64,000 nucleotides of DNA, from the NCBI RefSeq assembly GCF_900100875.1, contig NZ_FNKQ01000003.1:124001-188000 (forward strand), given 5' to 3'. Below, piece by piece: positions 9,899-18,950 of this stretch. The notes below the pieces were generated by a model. It was not told where the DNA came from. It ran no database searches and was given only the letters and a program-made list of their open reading frames with translations. This DNA comes from Halopelagius longus (lineage in GTDB: Archaea; Halobacteriota; Halobacteria; Halobacteriales; Haloferacaceae). The position numbers were made by a program, and so were the translations under genes. Each line of letters opens with the position of its first letter. Within the stretch, counting starts at the first letter, position 1.

Positions 9899-10237
9899 TC
9901 AGCCGCTCGTTTCCGTCACGCCGGGACCGACCGACGCGTAGTTGACGACGACGAACGCGACCAAGAGAACTACCGCGAGTGCCGCGAACGCGAGCGATGC
10001 GGTGCGTCGGCCCGCCGCCGAGAGACCGAGGCGGCCGCCGACCCGTTCGGTCGCGAGTAGCGCCGACAGTAGCAACGAGAGGCCGATAGCCGCAATCCAT
10101 GCGCCCCCGAGCGCAGACCCGGGAACGAGGAGCAGACCATAACCGAACACCGCCATCCCGACGACGACGGCCAACACGACGCCGACGAGGAACAACCCGC
10201 CGGATGAAGCCGACTCGGCCGATTCACTAGTAGTCAA
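9899..10237 (-). CDS. Small hypothetical membrane protein
   Basis: A 112-residue protein with a polar Ser/Thr/Glu-rich N-terminus (1-12) and three or four hydrophobic segments (about 13-38, 43-62 and 80-102). I recognise no family motif. It converges on the Rieske gene with a 28-bp gap. High third-position GC and an uninterrupted membrane pattern support a real gene; function unknown. Confidence 0.6.
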   Translation of the reverse strand: MTTSESAESASSGGLFLVGVVLAVVVGMAVFGYGLLLVPGSALGGAWIAAIGLSLLLSALLATERVGGRLGLSAAGRRTASLAFAALAVVLLVAFVVVNYASVGPGVTETSG

Positions 10238-10328
10238 GCGTAAACGTACGGCGTCTGACAGGATAACCGTTGCGTGACCGCCGAGGCGCGAAACTCGTCG
10301 CTCTGAGGTGTCGTGTTCGGCAAAACCA

Positions 10329-10403
10329 TAGCGGGAGGTAGATTTGAACTACCGATCTCCGGGTTATGAGCCCGGCGGAATCTCCTGGCTATCCCATCCC
10401 GCT
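10329..10403 (-). tRNA. Initiator tRNA-Met (anticodon CAU)
   Basis: Read on the minus strand, a 75-nt cloverleaf begins AGCGGGATGGGATAGCCAGG and ends GTTCAAATCTACCTCCCGCT plus discriminator A. The anticodon is CAU. Initiator features are clear: an A1-U72 pair, and three G-C pairs at the bottom of the anticodon stem (GGG at 29-31, CCC at 39-41). The CCA end is not encoded. No intron is seen. Confidence 0.96.
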
Positions 10404-10473
10404 ACATGTCTCAAACTCCGGCTGACGGTTAAGGGTTATGTTTCGGCCGCCGTATGCGAATTTCCACCGTTCG

Positions 10474-10923
10474 TCACGGCCGAGAGATGCGCCACGTGAA
10501 CGTGCTCTCGGCGACGTAGTTCACAAGCATCGAGGCGGCGATGGCAATCGGAATCGGGATGACCTGCCAGAAGTCGAAGCCGAACACGATGACCGACAGG
10601 TCGAGTTGGCGAAGCGACCGGACGATGAAGAACTGGAGGGCGAGGCCGCCGCTTCTGACGAGGTTGGAGGTGAGAAAGCGCCGAATCGTCGGGAGCGTTC
10701 CGCCCGCGCCCTCGTCGGCGAACGTCCAGTTCTCGTTGATGACGAACATGACGATGATCGCGACTTCCGCGCCGACGAGCTTCGCGTACTCGCCGAGGAC
10801 GCCGAGGAGGACGATGAGCGCCGTCGTCGTCGTCATGTCGAAGACTGCGCCCACCGCACCGACGGAGACGAACTTGCCGAAGCGAACGCCCGAGAAGAGG
10901 GCGTCGAAGGAACGGTTGCTCAT
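10474..10923 (-). CDS. GtrA-like family membrane protein
   Basis: A 149-residue protein with four hydrophobic helices (about residues 15-38, 43-62, 83-105 and 115-140) and the GtrA pattern: FGKFVSVGAVGAVFD near the N-terminus, FVINENWTF in the middle and a final VNYVAESTFTW. GtrA proteins are thought to help move lipid-linked sugars across the membrane. It starts 2 nt after the stop of the GT2 gene, so the two are almost certainly co-transcribed and act together. Confidence 0.85.
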   Translation of the reverse strand: MSNRSFDALFSGVRFGKFVSVGAVGAVFDMTTTTALIVLLGVLGEYAKLVGAEVAIIVMFVINENWTFADEGAGGTLPTIRRFLTSNLVRSGGLALQFFIVRSLRQLDLSVIVFGFDFWQVIPIPIAIAASMLVNYVAESTFTWRISRP

Positions 10924-10925
10924 CT

Positions 10926-11732
10926 TCAATCGGCCTCTGCGGCCTCCACGGAGTCGGTCAGGCGGTTCACGAGGGTCGGCCTGTCCGTCCGCGTCGTCTC
11001 CAACAGTTCGTGGACTCGGTCCTCGCGTATGATGCGGGCGCGGTGCCGCGAGAGGAGGAGGCCGCGGGCGAGTCGGAACGTCGTCTCGACGGGCGAGACG
11101 GTCGATCCCGGGCGGTCCTCCCAGCGGACCGGCACCTCGACGATGCGGTAGTCGAGGGCGTCGGCGACGGCGATGAGTTCGATGTCCCACGCGAACCCGG
11201 GGTCGTACAGGTGGTCGCGGACGTTCGCCCACGCGTCCGAAGCGACGGCTTTCGCGCCGCACTGGTAGTCGTAGAGACCCACGTCGAGCAGTCGCCGCGC
11301 CAACCACGCGAACCCGTCGCCGAGGCGTCGCCGGGCGAGCGTCTGGTGGGAGGCGATGTCCGACCGCGGATGTCGCCGCGACCCGACGGAGAGGGAGGCG
11401 TCGCCGTCGGCGACGGGGGCGACGACGTCCGCAAAGGAGTCGGCGGGCGTGCTCCCGTCCGCGTCGGCGAAAGCGAGGACGTCCACCTCCGACGCGAGCG
11501 ATTCGAATCCCGCGGTGATGGCCGCCCCCTTCCCGCGGCGGGCGGCGACGGCGTTCACGTCTACGAACTGGGGGGCGTCGCGGAGGCGGTCGAGGACCTT
11601 CGGGCGGGGGTCGTCCAGTTCGATGCGGACGACTGCGGGGGTCAACTGGTCGTCGAGGGAACGAACGTACGAGAGGAGGCGCTCCGGGTCGGGCCGGTAC
11701 GCCGGCACCACGACCCCGACGGTACGGTTCAT
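10926..11732 (-). CDS. Family 2 glycosyltransferase (dolichyl-phosphate sugar synthase type)
   Basis: A 268-residue GT-A fold enzyme. The N-terminal nucleotide-sugar region is VVVPAYRPD, followed by RRGKGAAITAGF (about 65-76). The metal-binding DxD is DAD at 90-92. The segment YDYQCGAKAVASDAW is typical of dolichol-phosphate glucose/mannose synthases. It likely charges a dolichol carrier with one sugar on the cytoplasmic face. The paired GtrA protein could flip the product. Sugar specificity cannot be told. Confidence 0.85.
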   Translation of the reverse strand: MNRTVGVVVPAYRPDPERLLSYVRSLDDQLTPAVVRIELDDPRPKVLDRLRDAPQFVDVNAVAARRGKGAAITAGFESLASEVDVLAFADADGSTPADSFADVVAPVADGDASLSVGSRRHPRSDIASHQTLARRRLGDGFAWLARRLLDVGLYDYQCGAKAVASDAWANVRDHLYDPGFAWDIELIAVADALDYRIVEVPVRWEDRPGSTVSPVETTFRLARGLLLSRHRARIIREDRVHELLETTRTDRPTLVNRLTDSVEAAEAD

Positions 11733-11907
11733 TGGAGACCCATACCGCCTTCGGGGTAAAAAACGAACCGCTACTTCCGGATCGCTGCGAAACGGCTAGA
11801 CGAAACGACATATCTCCTCACCCGCTGAATCCGTCGAGCGCGGTCGTTCCCCCCGATCGCATCATAAAACGTATGCCTCGTGGCCGCCCTCTGACCTATA
11901 GAACGCG

Positions 11908-14313
11908 ATGGAGTACGCCCTCGTCATCCGCTGGTTAGTTCTCTACGCCGTACTGCTTGCGGCGGGACTTCCACTCGCCGCCCGCCTCCTCCCCGACGCC
12001 GCGGGGCGAGGGGCCGGACTCGCTCTCCCCGCATCTCTCCTCGTGCTGACAGTGCCCGCCTACTGGGTCGGACAGGTATCGTTCGGTCCGGTGGCCCTCG
12101 CCGCGGGCGTCGTCGCCCTCCTCGTCGCCGCCGCCCTCGCGGCGTTCGACGCCGCCGCACTCCGAGACGGACGCGTCGAACTCGCCGTCGATATCGACGT
12201 CAGGGCGGCCGGAGACGCCTTCGCCGTGTTCACCGCGGCGTTCCTCTTCATCGTCGCCGTCAGGGCGTTCGACCCCGCGGTGTTCCCCGCCGGCGGCGAG
12301 AAGTTCCTCGATTTCGGCCTCCTGAAGACGCTCCAACGCTCCGCGACGCTCCCGCCGGAGGACTTCTGGTTCGCCGGCGAACCGGTGAAGTACTACTACG
12401 GCGGCCACCTGATGACGACGCTCCTCTCGTGGCTCAGCGGGACGGAACCCCGCTTCGCGTACAACCTCGCGCTCGCGGGATTCTACGGCGCCGCCGTCGT
12501 CGCTGCCTTCGAACTCGCCGGGGCAATCGGCGCTGAGCGCGGCGTCCCCCGTCGAATCGCCGGCCTGTTCGCGGCGTTCTTCGTCGGGTTCGCGAGCAAC
12601 CTCGTCACGGCGGGTCGCTTCGTCCTTCTGGCGTTGCCGGAGGGCCTCCGTCGAACCGCCGCCGAGATGGTCGCGGCGCAGACCGAGTACGCGGTGTCCG
12701 ACGTCCTCGCGGGCGCGGAGTCGTTCTCCTACTGGAGCGCGAGTCGCGTCATCCCGGGGACGATAAACGAGTTCCCACTGTTCGCGTGGTTGAACGGCGA
12801 CCTGCACGCGCACATGACCGGAACGCCGTTTCTCCTCCTCGCGGCCGCCGTCGGGTTCGCGTACTACCGGACGCCCGAGGCCAACCGCCGCCGACGCCGA
12901 GCGCTCGTCTTCGGCGCGGTGCCGGTCATCGCGTCGTGGCAGGCCGTCCACAACACGTGGAGTTTCCCGAGCGTCCTCGGTTTGGCGTGGTTGGCCGTCG
13001 CCTTCGCGCCCGCCGCGCCGTGGTCGCTCCTCCCGGGCGTCGGGTCGCTGGGTCGCCGCGCCGCGCCCCGCTCTCGACTCGCCGCCGAGGCGGCGCGCGT
13101 CGCCTCGGCGTTCGCCGCCGTCGGCGTCGTCGCCGTCGTCGCCGTCGCCCTCGCGTCGCCGTTCCTCTTCGGCGCGGCGACGGGCGCGGGCGGACGCTCC
13201 ATCGAACTCCTCGGCCCGGAGACGCGGAGCGGATTCGGCGGGTTGCTGTTCGTCCACGGCGCGTTCGTCGCCGCCTTCGGCGCGTACCTCCTCGCGCGCC
13301 TCCGCGTCGAACGGCCGCTGTACGTCGTCGGCGCACTCGCCGTCGCCGCACTCGTCGCCCTCGAAATCGGCTTTGCGGCCCTCGCGGTGGTCGTCCCACT
13401 CCTGGTCTTCGGATGGGTCGCCCTGCGGACGGACCGACCCGTCGGCTACGAGACGGTCCTGATAGTCGGCGGGGCGGGCATCGTCACGCTGGTCGAACTC
13501 GTCTACGTGAGCGAACAGGCCGGGCCGGGGCGGATGAACACCGTGTTCAAGACGTACATGCAGGTGTGGATGCTCTGGGCGACGGCGATGGGCGTCGTTC
13601 TCCCCGCGTTGGTCCGGGGCGTCCCCGCCGCCGCCACCGACGCCGCGGACGAGACGCGGGCGCGCGCCGGGTCCGTCGCGACGGACGGCGGGCGCGTCCC
13701 GTGGCGACGCTTCGCCGCCGTCGCGTTCGTCGTCGTCCTCGTGGCCTCCACGTCCGTCTACGGCGTGATGGCCCTCGGCAACCACTTCGAGGAGGGACCG
13801 CCCGGCGGGACGACGCTGGACGCGACGCAGTTCGTCGAGTCGTACCACCCCGACCAAGCGGCGGCCATCGACTGGTTGGACGAACGCGAGGGGACGCCCA
13901 CGCTGTTGGAAGCGCCGGGAACGAGACACTACCCCGGCGGGGACGACGGCCGGACGAGGGTGATGTACAACTGGAACGCGAGCGCCGCCTCGTCGCTCAC
14001 CGGCGTCCCCTCCGTCGCGGGGTGGGCCCACGAAGTCGGCTACCGCGGCGACGAGGCGTACTACGACCGCGTGCGCGACGTGGACGCGATGTTCACCGGC
14101 GACGCGGAGACCCGCGCCGACCTGTTCCGGACGTACGACGTGCGGTACGTCTGGGTCGGGCCGAGCGAACGGGCGCGCTACGGCGACGTTTCCTTCGAGA
14201 TGGAGGGCGTGACGGTGGCCCACCAGTCGGGCTCCGTCACGATATACGAGGTTCACCCCGACCGGTTGCCGGGCGCGTCCGGCGGGTCGGCGGCCGAAAA
14301 CGAGTCCGCGTGA
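11908..14313 (+). CDS. DUF2298 family polytopic membrane protein
   Basis: An 801-residue protein with 12 or more transmembrane helices. It has the family's conserved outside-facing segments: EKFLDFG (about 130), EPVKYYYGGHLM (about 157-168), INEFPLFAWLNGDLHAHM near 290-307 and GPGRMNTVFKTYMQVW (about 538-553). The acidic residues and HAHM recall GT-C type lipid-linked sugar transferases, so a role in surface glycan assembly is plausible but unproven. The C-terminal 180 residues form a soluble domain. It is divergent from the GT2-GtrA pair across a 175-bp gap. Confidence 0.8.
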   Translation: MEYALVIRWLVLYAVLLAAGLPLAARLLPDAAGRGAGLALPASLLVLTVPAYWVGQVSFGPVALAAGVVALLVAAALAAFDAAALRDGRVELAVDIDVRAAGDAFAVFTAAFLFIVAVRAFDPAVFPAGGEKFLDFGLLKTLQRSATLPPEDFWFAGEPVKYYYGGHLMTTLLSWLSGTEPRFAYNLALAGFYGAAVVAAFELAGAIGAERGVPRRIAGLFAAFFVGFASNLVTAGRFVLLALPEGLRRTAAEMVAAQTEYAVSDVLAGAESFSYWSASRVIPGTINEFPLFAWLNGDLHAHMTGTPFLLLAAAVGFAYYRTPEANRRRRRALVFGAVPVIASWQAVHNTWSFPSVLGLAWLAVAFAPAAPWSLLPGVGSLGRRAAPRSRLAAEAARVASAFAAVGVVAVVAVALASPFLFGAATGAGGRSIELLGPETRSGFGGLLFVHGAFVAAFGAYLLARLRVERPLYVVGALAVAALVALEIGFAALAVVVPLLVFGWVALRTDRPVGYETVLIVGGAGIVTLVELVYVSEQAGPGRMNTVFKTYMQVWMLWATAMGVVLPALVRGVPAAATDAADETRARAGSVATDGGRVPWRRFAAVAFVVVLVASTSVYGVMALGNHFEEGPPGGTTLDATQFVESYHPDQAAAIDWLDEREGTPTLLEAPGTRHYPGGDDGRTRVMYNWNASAASSLTGVPSVAGWAHEVGYRGDEAYYDRVRDVDAMFTGDAETRADLFRTYDVRYVWVGPSERARYGDVSFEMEGVTVAHQSGSVTIYEVHPDRLPGASGGSAAENESA

Positions 14314-14337
14314 GCGTCGGGGACGAGGCTCCGAAAA

Positions 14338-14595
14338 TCAGGTGCCGCGCTTCGAGATGACGTCGACGGCCTCGGCGTCGACGGATTCGACGTCGAGGAA
14401 GTGCGGGACGTACTCGCGGCGGGCGAACGTCTCTCGTTCCTCTTCCGTGCCGACGGTGCACCACAGTTGGACGCGGTCCGGGCCGTGCCAGTCGCCCTGT
14501 CGGTCGATGGAGAAGCAGACCACTTCCTCACCGTCCACTTCGATGGTCGCGTTGCGCCGGATGCCGGGGTCGCCGCGGATGATGAGCTTCTTCAT
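14338..14595 (-). CDS. Small conserved haloarchaeal protein (resembles HAH_0734 family)
   Basis: An 85-residue protein, MKKLIIRGDPGIRRNATIEV at its start, with a central region rich in Trp, Asp and Arg (GDWHGPDRVQLWC). There are no membrane segments and no catalytic motif I can name. From memory it matches a small family annotated as HAH_0734 beside rpl44e in haloarchaea. The ATG at 14595 is chosen because the family start is MKKL. Function unknown. Confidence 0.68.
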   Translation of the reverse strand: MKKLIIRGDPGIRRNATIEVDGEEVVCFSIDRQGDWHGPDRVQLWCTVGTEEERETFARREYVPHFLDVESVDAEAVDVISKRGT

Positions 14596-14764
14596 ACGGC
14601 GACGTTTCGCCCAGTCGGTGCTTAACGGCTTCGGAGACGTCTCGTCGCCCGCACCGCGGCGGTGGCGTTCCCGTGCCATCCGCCCGCACGGAGCCGTCTG
14701 AACACCGACGCGAACCAAACGGGTTTTAACGGGCCGTGCCGAACTTCGCGTAAGGTCGATATCT

Positions 14765-15046
14765 ATGCAGATGCCACGCCGGTTCAACACGTACTGTCCC
14801 CACTGTAAAGAGCACGAAGAACACGAAGTCGAGAAGGTCCGCTCGGGCCGTCAGACCGGGATGAAGTGGGCCGCTCGTCAGGAGAAGCGCGGCGAGTCCA
14901 CCATCGGCAACGCCGGGAAGTTCTCGAAGGTGCCCGGTGGCGACAAGCCGACGAAGAAGACGCACCTGAAGTACATCTGCTCCGAGTGTGGCAAGGCCCA
15001 CATGCGGAAGGGATGGCGCGCAGGCCGACTGGAGTTCCAGGAGTAA
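14765..15046 (+). CDS. rpl44e: 50S ribosomal protein L44e
   Basis: A 93-residue zinc-ribbon ribosomal protein. Cysteine pairs CPHC (12-15) and CSEC (about 74-77) should bind one zinc ion. The lysine-rich middle ([15 protein letters not shown]) contacts 23S rRNA near the E site. A TATA-like GGGTTTTAACGG at about 14719-14730 lies 35-45 bp upstream. It begins the chain rpl44e-rps27e-aif2a-nop10, with gaps of 3, 24 and 1 bp, typical of an archaeal translation operon. Two ATGs occur (MQM); the first was used. Confidence 0.96.
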   Translation: MQMPRRFNTYCPHCKEHEEHEVEKVRSGRQTGMKWAARQEKRGESTIGNAGKFSKVPGGDKPTKKTHLKYICSECGKAHMRKGWRAGRLEFQE

Positions 15047-15049
15047 ACG

Positions 15050-15235
15050 ATGGCTGGAAACTACTACCGCGTCCAGTGCACCGACTGCGACAACGAACAG
15101 GTCGTCTTCGGTAAGGCATCGTCCGTCGTCAACTGCGCCGTCTGCGGCACCACGCTCGCCACCCCGACCGGCGGGAAGGCCGACATCCGCGGCGAAGTTG
15201 TCGACACCGTCGAACGTCGCACGACCGAGGCGTAA
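15050..15235 (+). CDS. rps27e: 30S ribosomal protein S27e
   Basis: A 61-residue zinc-ribbon ribosomal protein of the small subunit. Four cysteines in two CxxC pairs (CTDC at 10-13 and CAVC at 29-32) form the zinc site. Length and pattern (YRVQCTDCDNEQVVFGKASS) match the archaeal family. It starts 3 bp after rpl44e ends. Confidence 0.95.
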   Translation: MAGNYYRVQCTDCDNEQVVFGKASSVVNCAVCGTTLATPTGGKADIRGEVVDTVERRTTEA

Positions 15236-15259
15236 GCTCCCCTCCGGAGGTATTTACAT

Positions 15260-16057
15260 ATGAAGTACAGCGGCTGGCCCGACAAAGGCGAACTCGTCGT
15301 GGGAAAGGTCGACGAAATCGCCGACTTCGGGGTCTTCATCGACCTCGAAGAGTACGAGAACAAGCGCGGCCTCACCCACATAAGCGAGGTCGCCAGCGGC
15401 TGGATAAAGAACGTCCGCGACCACGTTCGCGAGGGACAGACGGTGGTCGCGAAGGTGCTCGACGTCGACACGAGCTCACAGCAGATAGACCTCTCTATCA
15501 AGGACGTCAACGAGCACCAGCGCAAAGAGAAGATACAGGAGTGGAAAAACGAGCAGAAGGCGGACAAGTGGATGAACATCGCCTTCGGCGAGGACGTCTC
15601 CGACGAGCAGTACAGCTCCGTCGCGAACGCCCTGCTCGCGGAGTACGAGAGCCTCTACGACGGCTTCGAGCAGGCGGCCATCCACGGCGCCGAGGCGCTC
15701 GAAGACGTCGACTTAGACGACGAGGAGGTCGAAGCGATCGTCGAGACGGCCCGGCAGAACGTCTCCGTCCCGTACGTCAACGTCACCGGGTACGTGGACC
15801 TCCGCTGTCCCGTCGGCGACGGCGTCGACGACATCAAGGAGGCGCTGAAAGCCGCCGAAGGCGAGGAGATCCCCGAGGAGATAGAGCTCTCCGTCACGTA
15901 CGTCGGGTCCCCCGAGTACCGAATCAAGGTGCGCGCGCCCGACTACAAGACCGCGGAGACCGCGCTCGAAGACGCCGCCGCGCGGGCGGCGGAGTCCATC
16001 GAGGCGTCCGGCGGAACCGCGGAGTTCCACCGCGAACGCAACGAAGACGACGAGTAG
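15260..16057 (+). CDS. eif2a: Translation initiation factor aIF2 subunit alpha
   Basis: A 265-residue alpha subunit of the ternary-complex factor that brings initiator tRNA to the ribosome. Residues about 10-85 form the S1-type beta barrel ([20 protein letters not shown]). A helical domain follows and the C-terminal alpha-beta domain (from about 175) binds aIF2 gamma. A GGAGG lies about 10 nt before the ATG. Its initiator tRNA is also encoded in this window, at 10329-10403. Confidence 0.95.
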   Translation: MKYSGWPDKGELVVGKVDEIADFGVFIDLEEYENKRGLTHISEVASGWIKNVRDHVREGQTVVAKVLDVDTSSQQIDLSIKDVNEHQRKEKIQEWKNEQKADKWMNIAFGEDVSDEQYSSVANALLAEYESLYDGFEQAAIHGAEALEDVDLDDEEVEAIVETARQNVSVPYVNVTGYVDLRCPVGDGVDDIKEALKAAEGEEIPEEIELSVTYVGSPEYRIKVRAPDYKTAETALEDAAARAAESIEASGGTAEFHRERNEDDE

Positions 16058-16058
16058 G

Positions 16059-16238
16059 ATGAAGTCGGACATCCGGGTCTGCGGCGCGTGGCGCACTCGT
16101 CACGACCGCCCGGTGTACACGCTTTCTGCGACCTGTCCCGACTGCGGCGCCGACACCGAAAACAGCGCGCCCGCGCCGTTCAACCCCGAAGACCCCTACG
16201 GAGAGTACCGACGGTCCTTTAAGCGAAGCGACCGGTAA
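16059..16238 (+). CDS. nop10: H/ACA ribonucleoprotein protein Nop10
   Basis: A 59-residue protein, MKSDIRVCGAWRTRHDRPVY at its start, with a second pair CPDCG. Archaeal Nop10 has this small zinc-ribbon-like N-terminus and a conserved tail (PAPFNPEDPYGEYRRSFK) that binds Cbf5. It is part of the box H/ACA pseudouridylation complex. The ATG lies one base after the aif2a TAG, a common archaeal arrangement. Confidence 0.93.
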   Translation: MKSDIRVCGAWRTRHDRPVYTLSATCPDCGADTENSAPAPFNPEDPYGEYRRSFKRSDR

Positions 16239-16245
16239 CACGGCT

Positions 16246-17004
16246 ATGGACGAAATCGAAGTCGAGACGGTCGCGGACCCGGACCTCCGGGACCCCGTAC
16301 TCGTCGAAGGGCTTCCCGGGGTGGGGCACGTCGGCAAGCTCGCCGTCGAGCATCTTCTCGAAGAGATGGACAGCGAGCTCGTCCGCCGGGTGTACGCCGA
16401 CGAGTTCCCGCCGCAGGTGTCTATCGACGACGACGGCGTCGCCGAACTGGCGAGCGCGGAGTTCTACGCCGTCGACGCCGGCGACCGCGACCTTCTCGTT
16501 CTGACGGGCGACCACCAAGCGCAGTCGAACGCGGGACATTACCACCTCACCGACGCGTTCCTCGACGTCGCCGAGGCGTTCGGCGTCGAACGCGGGTTCG
16601 CACTCGGCGGCGTGCCGACGGGCGAACTGGTGGACGACCCCGCCGTCCTCGGAGCCGTCACCCACGAGGACGCCATAGAGCGACTGAAAGAGGCGGGCGT
16701 CGAGTTCCGCGAGGACGAACCCGCCGGCGGAATCGTCGGCGTCAGCGGTCTGCTCCTCGGCCTCGGCGAACGGCGGGGACTCGACGTCGCCTGCCTCATG
16801 GGCGAGACAAGCGGCTACCTCGTCGACCCCACGAGTGCGCAGGCCGTCCTCGAAGTGTTGGAGGAGGCCGTCGGCTTCGACGTCGAGTACGAGTCGCTGG
16901 AGGAACGCGCAGAGGAGATGAAGGAAGTCGTCGGGAAGATTCAGGAGATGCAGAACCAACAGCAGGGGATGCCGACCGACGACGACCTGCGGTACATCGG
17001 CTGA
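16246..17004 (+). CDS. PAC2-family proteasome assembly chaperone-like protein
   Basis: A 252-residue protein of the PAC2/PbaB-like group (LVEGLPGVGHVGKLAVEHLL near the N-terminus; GLLLGLGERRGLDVACLMGETSG region near 165-185). Relatives form chaperones that guide 20S proteasome assembly. The last 35 residues form a likely coiled coil ending in a tail (GMPTDDDLRYIG) that resembles an HbYX-type C-terminus only loosely. It follows nop10 by 7 bp and is probably in the same operon. Confidence 0.82.
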   Translation: MDEIEVETVADPDLRDPVLVEGLPGVGHVGKLAVEHLLEEMDSELVRRVYADEFPPQVSIDDDGVAELASAEFYAVDAGDRDLLVLTGDHQAQSNAGHYHLTDAFLDVAEAFGVERGFALGGVPTGELVDDPAVLGAVTHEDAIERLKEAGVEFREDEPAGGIVGVSGLLLGLGERRGLDVACLMGETSGYLVDPTSAQAVLEVLEEAVGFDVEYESLEERAEEMKEVVGKIQEMQNQQQGMPTDDDLRYIG

Positions 17005-17047
17005 ACCGTCTGTCGACACCCCTCGAACGGGTCCGCGGCGCGAACCG

Positions 17048-17458
17048 TCACTCGGGGGCGACCACTTCGACTTTTATCCCGTCCGGGTCCTCGCAGTAGA
17101 GCGCGTAGTAGCCGCCGGCGAAGGGGTGGCGGTCCTCGTACAGGAGGGTCGCGTCCGCGCGTTCTCTGACGCCCGCCGCGAGCGAATCGACCTGTTCGCG
17201 CGAGGCGGCGTGGAACGCGAGGTGGTTCAGACCGGGAGTTTGACGGTCGAAAGGGCGGTCGGCGTCGTCGGCCTGCACGAACACGACGTACGCGGGCCCG
17301 TTGACCCACGACCGGCCGCCGTCCCACTCGTCCTTCGGTTCGTACCCGAGTTCGCCGAGGAGCCAGCCCCAGAAATCGACCGACCGCTCGAGGTCGGAGG
17401 CGTACAGCTCGACGTGGTGGAGTTGCCCGGCGTACTCGGGGTCGGCGTGGTCGTCCAT
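17048..17458 (-). CDS. VOC superfamily (glyoxalase/dioxygenase fold) protein
   Basis: A 136-residue vicinal-oxygen-chelate protein with two beta-alpha-beta-beta-beta units. Candidate metal ligands are His in LHHVELYASDLERSV, His in GLNHLAFHA and Glu near the C-terminus (DPDGIKVEVV). It could be a lactoylglutathione lyase-like or other metal-dependent isomerase; substrate unknown. It stands alone, converging on the PAC2 gene. Confidence 0.82.
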   Translation of the reverse strand: MDDHADPEYAGQLHHVELYASDLERSVDFWGWLLGELGYEPKDEWDGGRSWVNGPAYVVFVQADDADRPFDRQTPGLNHLAFHAASREQVDSLAAGVRERADATLLYEDRHPFAGGYYALYCEDPDGIKVEVVAPE

Positions 17459-17547
17459 CGGAGGGGTGCAGGGGTGGAACGCAGAAGAACGCTCTGTCGG
17501 CGAACGCGCGGTGACGATACCGTCGGGAGGGGTGCGACGACCCCGGT

Positions 17548-17913
17548 TCAGCCGGCCCGTTCGAACTTCTCGGCGAGTTCGAGGCCGTGTTCGACCACCT
17601 CGGGTTCGACCGCGAGGCGCACCTCGTCGCCGTCGCTCTCGACGAGTCCCGCGCGTTCGAGTCCGGGGATGTGGACGTGAGCGAGTTCTATCTCCGCGTC
17701 CGCGGGGGAGGCGGGTCTCTCGGGCACACCCCCGTCGGCCAACTCTTCCCGTCCGCCGTCGGACGCGAGTTCCTCGGCCAACGTCTCGATGCTCGCCTTC
17801 GACGGGTCGCCCGACTCCGACCGTTCGTAGAGCGTATAGAGGACGATACGTCGCGAGATATCCGCGAACGCGGCGAACCTATCGTCGACGCGGGGGGCAG
17901 AACCGCAGTTCAT
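17548..17913 (-). CDS. Small winged-helix regulator (DUF7344-like)
   Basis: A 121-residue protein. Its first part (FAADISRRIVLYTLYER type pattern, about 12-32) matches the N-terminal helices of haloarchaeal winged-helix domains that follow the form 'disrr-vLy-L'. Polar residues link to a second half with HVHIPGLERAGLVES, the recognition-wing part. An ATG at 17940 would add nine residues, but a TATA-like GATACTTATG lies right at that codon, so transcription probably starts near 17918 and favours the ATG at 17913. Likely a DNA-binding regulator; target unknown. Confidence 0.68.
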   Translation of the reverse strand: MNCGSAPRVDDRFAAFADISRRIVLYTLYERSESGDPSKASIETLAEELASDGGREELADGGVPERPASPADAEIELAHVHIPGLERAGLVESDGDEVRLAVEPEVVEHGLELAEKFERAG

Positions 17914-17986
17914 GTAGGTTCCGTGAACGGTAGACGGCATAAGTATCACCCCGGTAATCAGACGATGCAAACGAGAGGCTGAAAAT

Positions 17987-18886
17987 TCAAGCGACCACGA
18001 TGTCGTCGTCGTCCGACGGCGGGACGGTGAGAGTTCCGTCGAGGGCGGTGACCCCCCGCCCGCCGACGCGAATCCGTTCGCCCGCACGGACGCAGATTCG
18101 GCCCGGCCTATCGACGAAGTGGCCCTGTTCGAAGACCATCTCCTCGGGCGTCTCGTCGAACGCGGAGACGTGCCGGAGGTAAGCCCCGCAGGCACCCGCG
18201 GCGGTGCCGGTGGCCGGGTCCTCGGGGACGCCGATGCCGGGCGCGAACGCGCGGGCGTGAATCGTGGCGTCGCTATCGAGGACGTCGAAGGTGAACGCGT
18301 AGACGCCCGCGGCGTCGTACTCGGCGGCCAGTTCCTCGACGGCGGCGAAGTCCGGGTCGGCGTTGCCGAGGTGTTCGAGGAAGTTCACCGGGACGACGAG
18401 GAAGGGAAGCCCCGTCGAGGCGACGGCGACGGACGCGTCCTGTCCGATGTCGCGCAGGGCCTCGGGGTCGATGCCGAGGGCCGCGCCGAGGCGGTCGTAC
18501 TCGATTTCGACCGGTTCGACGCGGGGGGCGTCCTGCGTCATCCAGACGGTGCCGTCCGACTCGATTTCGATATCGAGGACGCCGACGTTCGTCTCGACGG
18601 TGTGGTCGCCGGCGTCGAGGACCCCCTCCTCGAACAGGTGGGCGTGGGCCGCGATGGTAGCGTGCCCACAGAGGTCCACCTCCTGCGTCGGCGAGAAGTA
18701 ACGGAGGCGGCGGTCCGCCGTCCCCGAGGGGAGGAGAAACGCCGTCTCGCTTACCGCGAGTTCGCGGGCGACGGCGCGCATCTGCGACTCTGTCAGGTCC
18801 GACCCCTCGGGGACGACGCCGGCGGCGTTGCCCGATAGCGGTTCGTCGGCGAAGGCGTCCACGAGGAGGGTTCGACGCGTCTGCAT
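17987..18886 (-). CDS. PhzF-family isomerase/epimerase-like protein
   Basis: A 299-residue protein of the diaminopimelate-epimerase-like PhzF family. Key segments are DAFADEPLSGNAAGVV near the N-terminus, ELAVSETAFLLPS with the conserved catalytic Glu (about 45), YFSPTQEVDLCGHATIA (about 64-80) and DPATGTAAGACGAYL (about 230-244). The fold is well identified. Natural substrates of most archaeal members are unknown. The ATG at 18886 gives the normal family start MQTRR. Confidence 0.88.
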   Translation of the reverse strand: MQTRRTLLVDAFADEPLSGNAAGVVPEGSDLTESQMRAVARELAVSETAFLLPSGTADRRLRYFSPTQEVDLCGHATIAAHAHLFEEGVLDAGDHTVETNVGVLDIEIESDGTVWMTQDAPRVEPVEIEYDRLGAALGIDPEALRDIGQDASVAVASTGLPFLVVPVNFLEHLGNADPDFAAVEELAAEYDAAGVYAFTFDVLDSDATIHARAFAPGIGVPEDPATGTAAGACGAYLRHVSAFDETPEEMVFEQGHFVDRPGRICVRAGERIRVGGRGVTALDGTLTVPPSDDDDIVVA

Positions 18887-18950
18887 GCAGGGTCCAAGGA
18901 ACCTCCCTCTCATCAATCCCGGCGGTCGGACGGCGAGAGGGACGGACGGC

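Noticed and set aside
10329-10403. The tRNA as an integration site
   Set aside because: I see no integrase gene and no repeat of its 3' end elsewhere in the window. The neighbours are ordinary chromosomal genes.
11935-14256. A long minus-strand frame opposite the DUF2298 gene
   Set aside because: Very rich in Arg, Glu and Asp without motifs; a shadow of the membrane-protein codons.
14765-17004. A horizontally acquired island in the translation block
   Set aside because: Gene order and codon use match standard archaeal chromosome; nothing foreign is visible.
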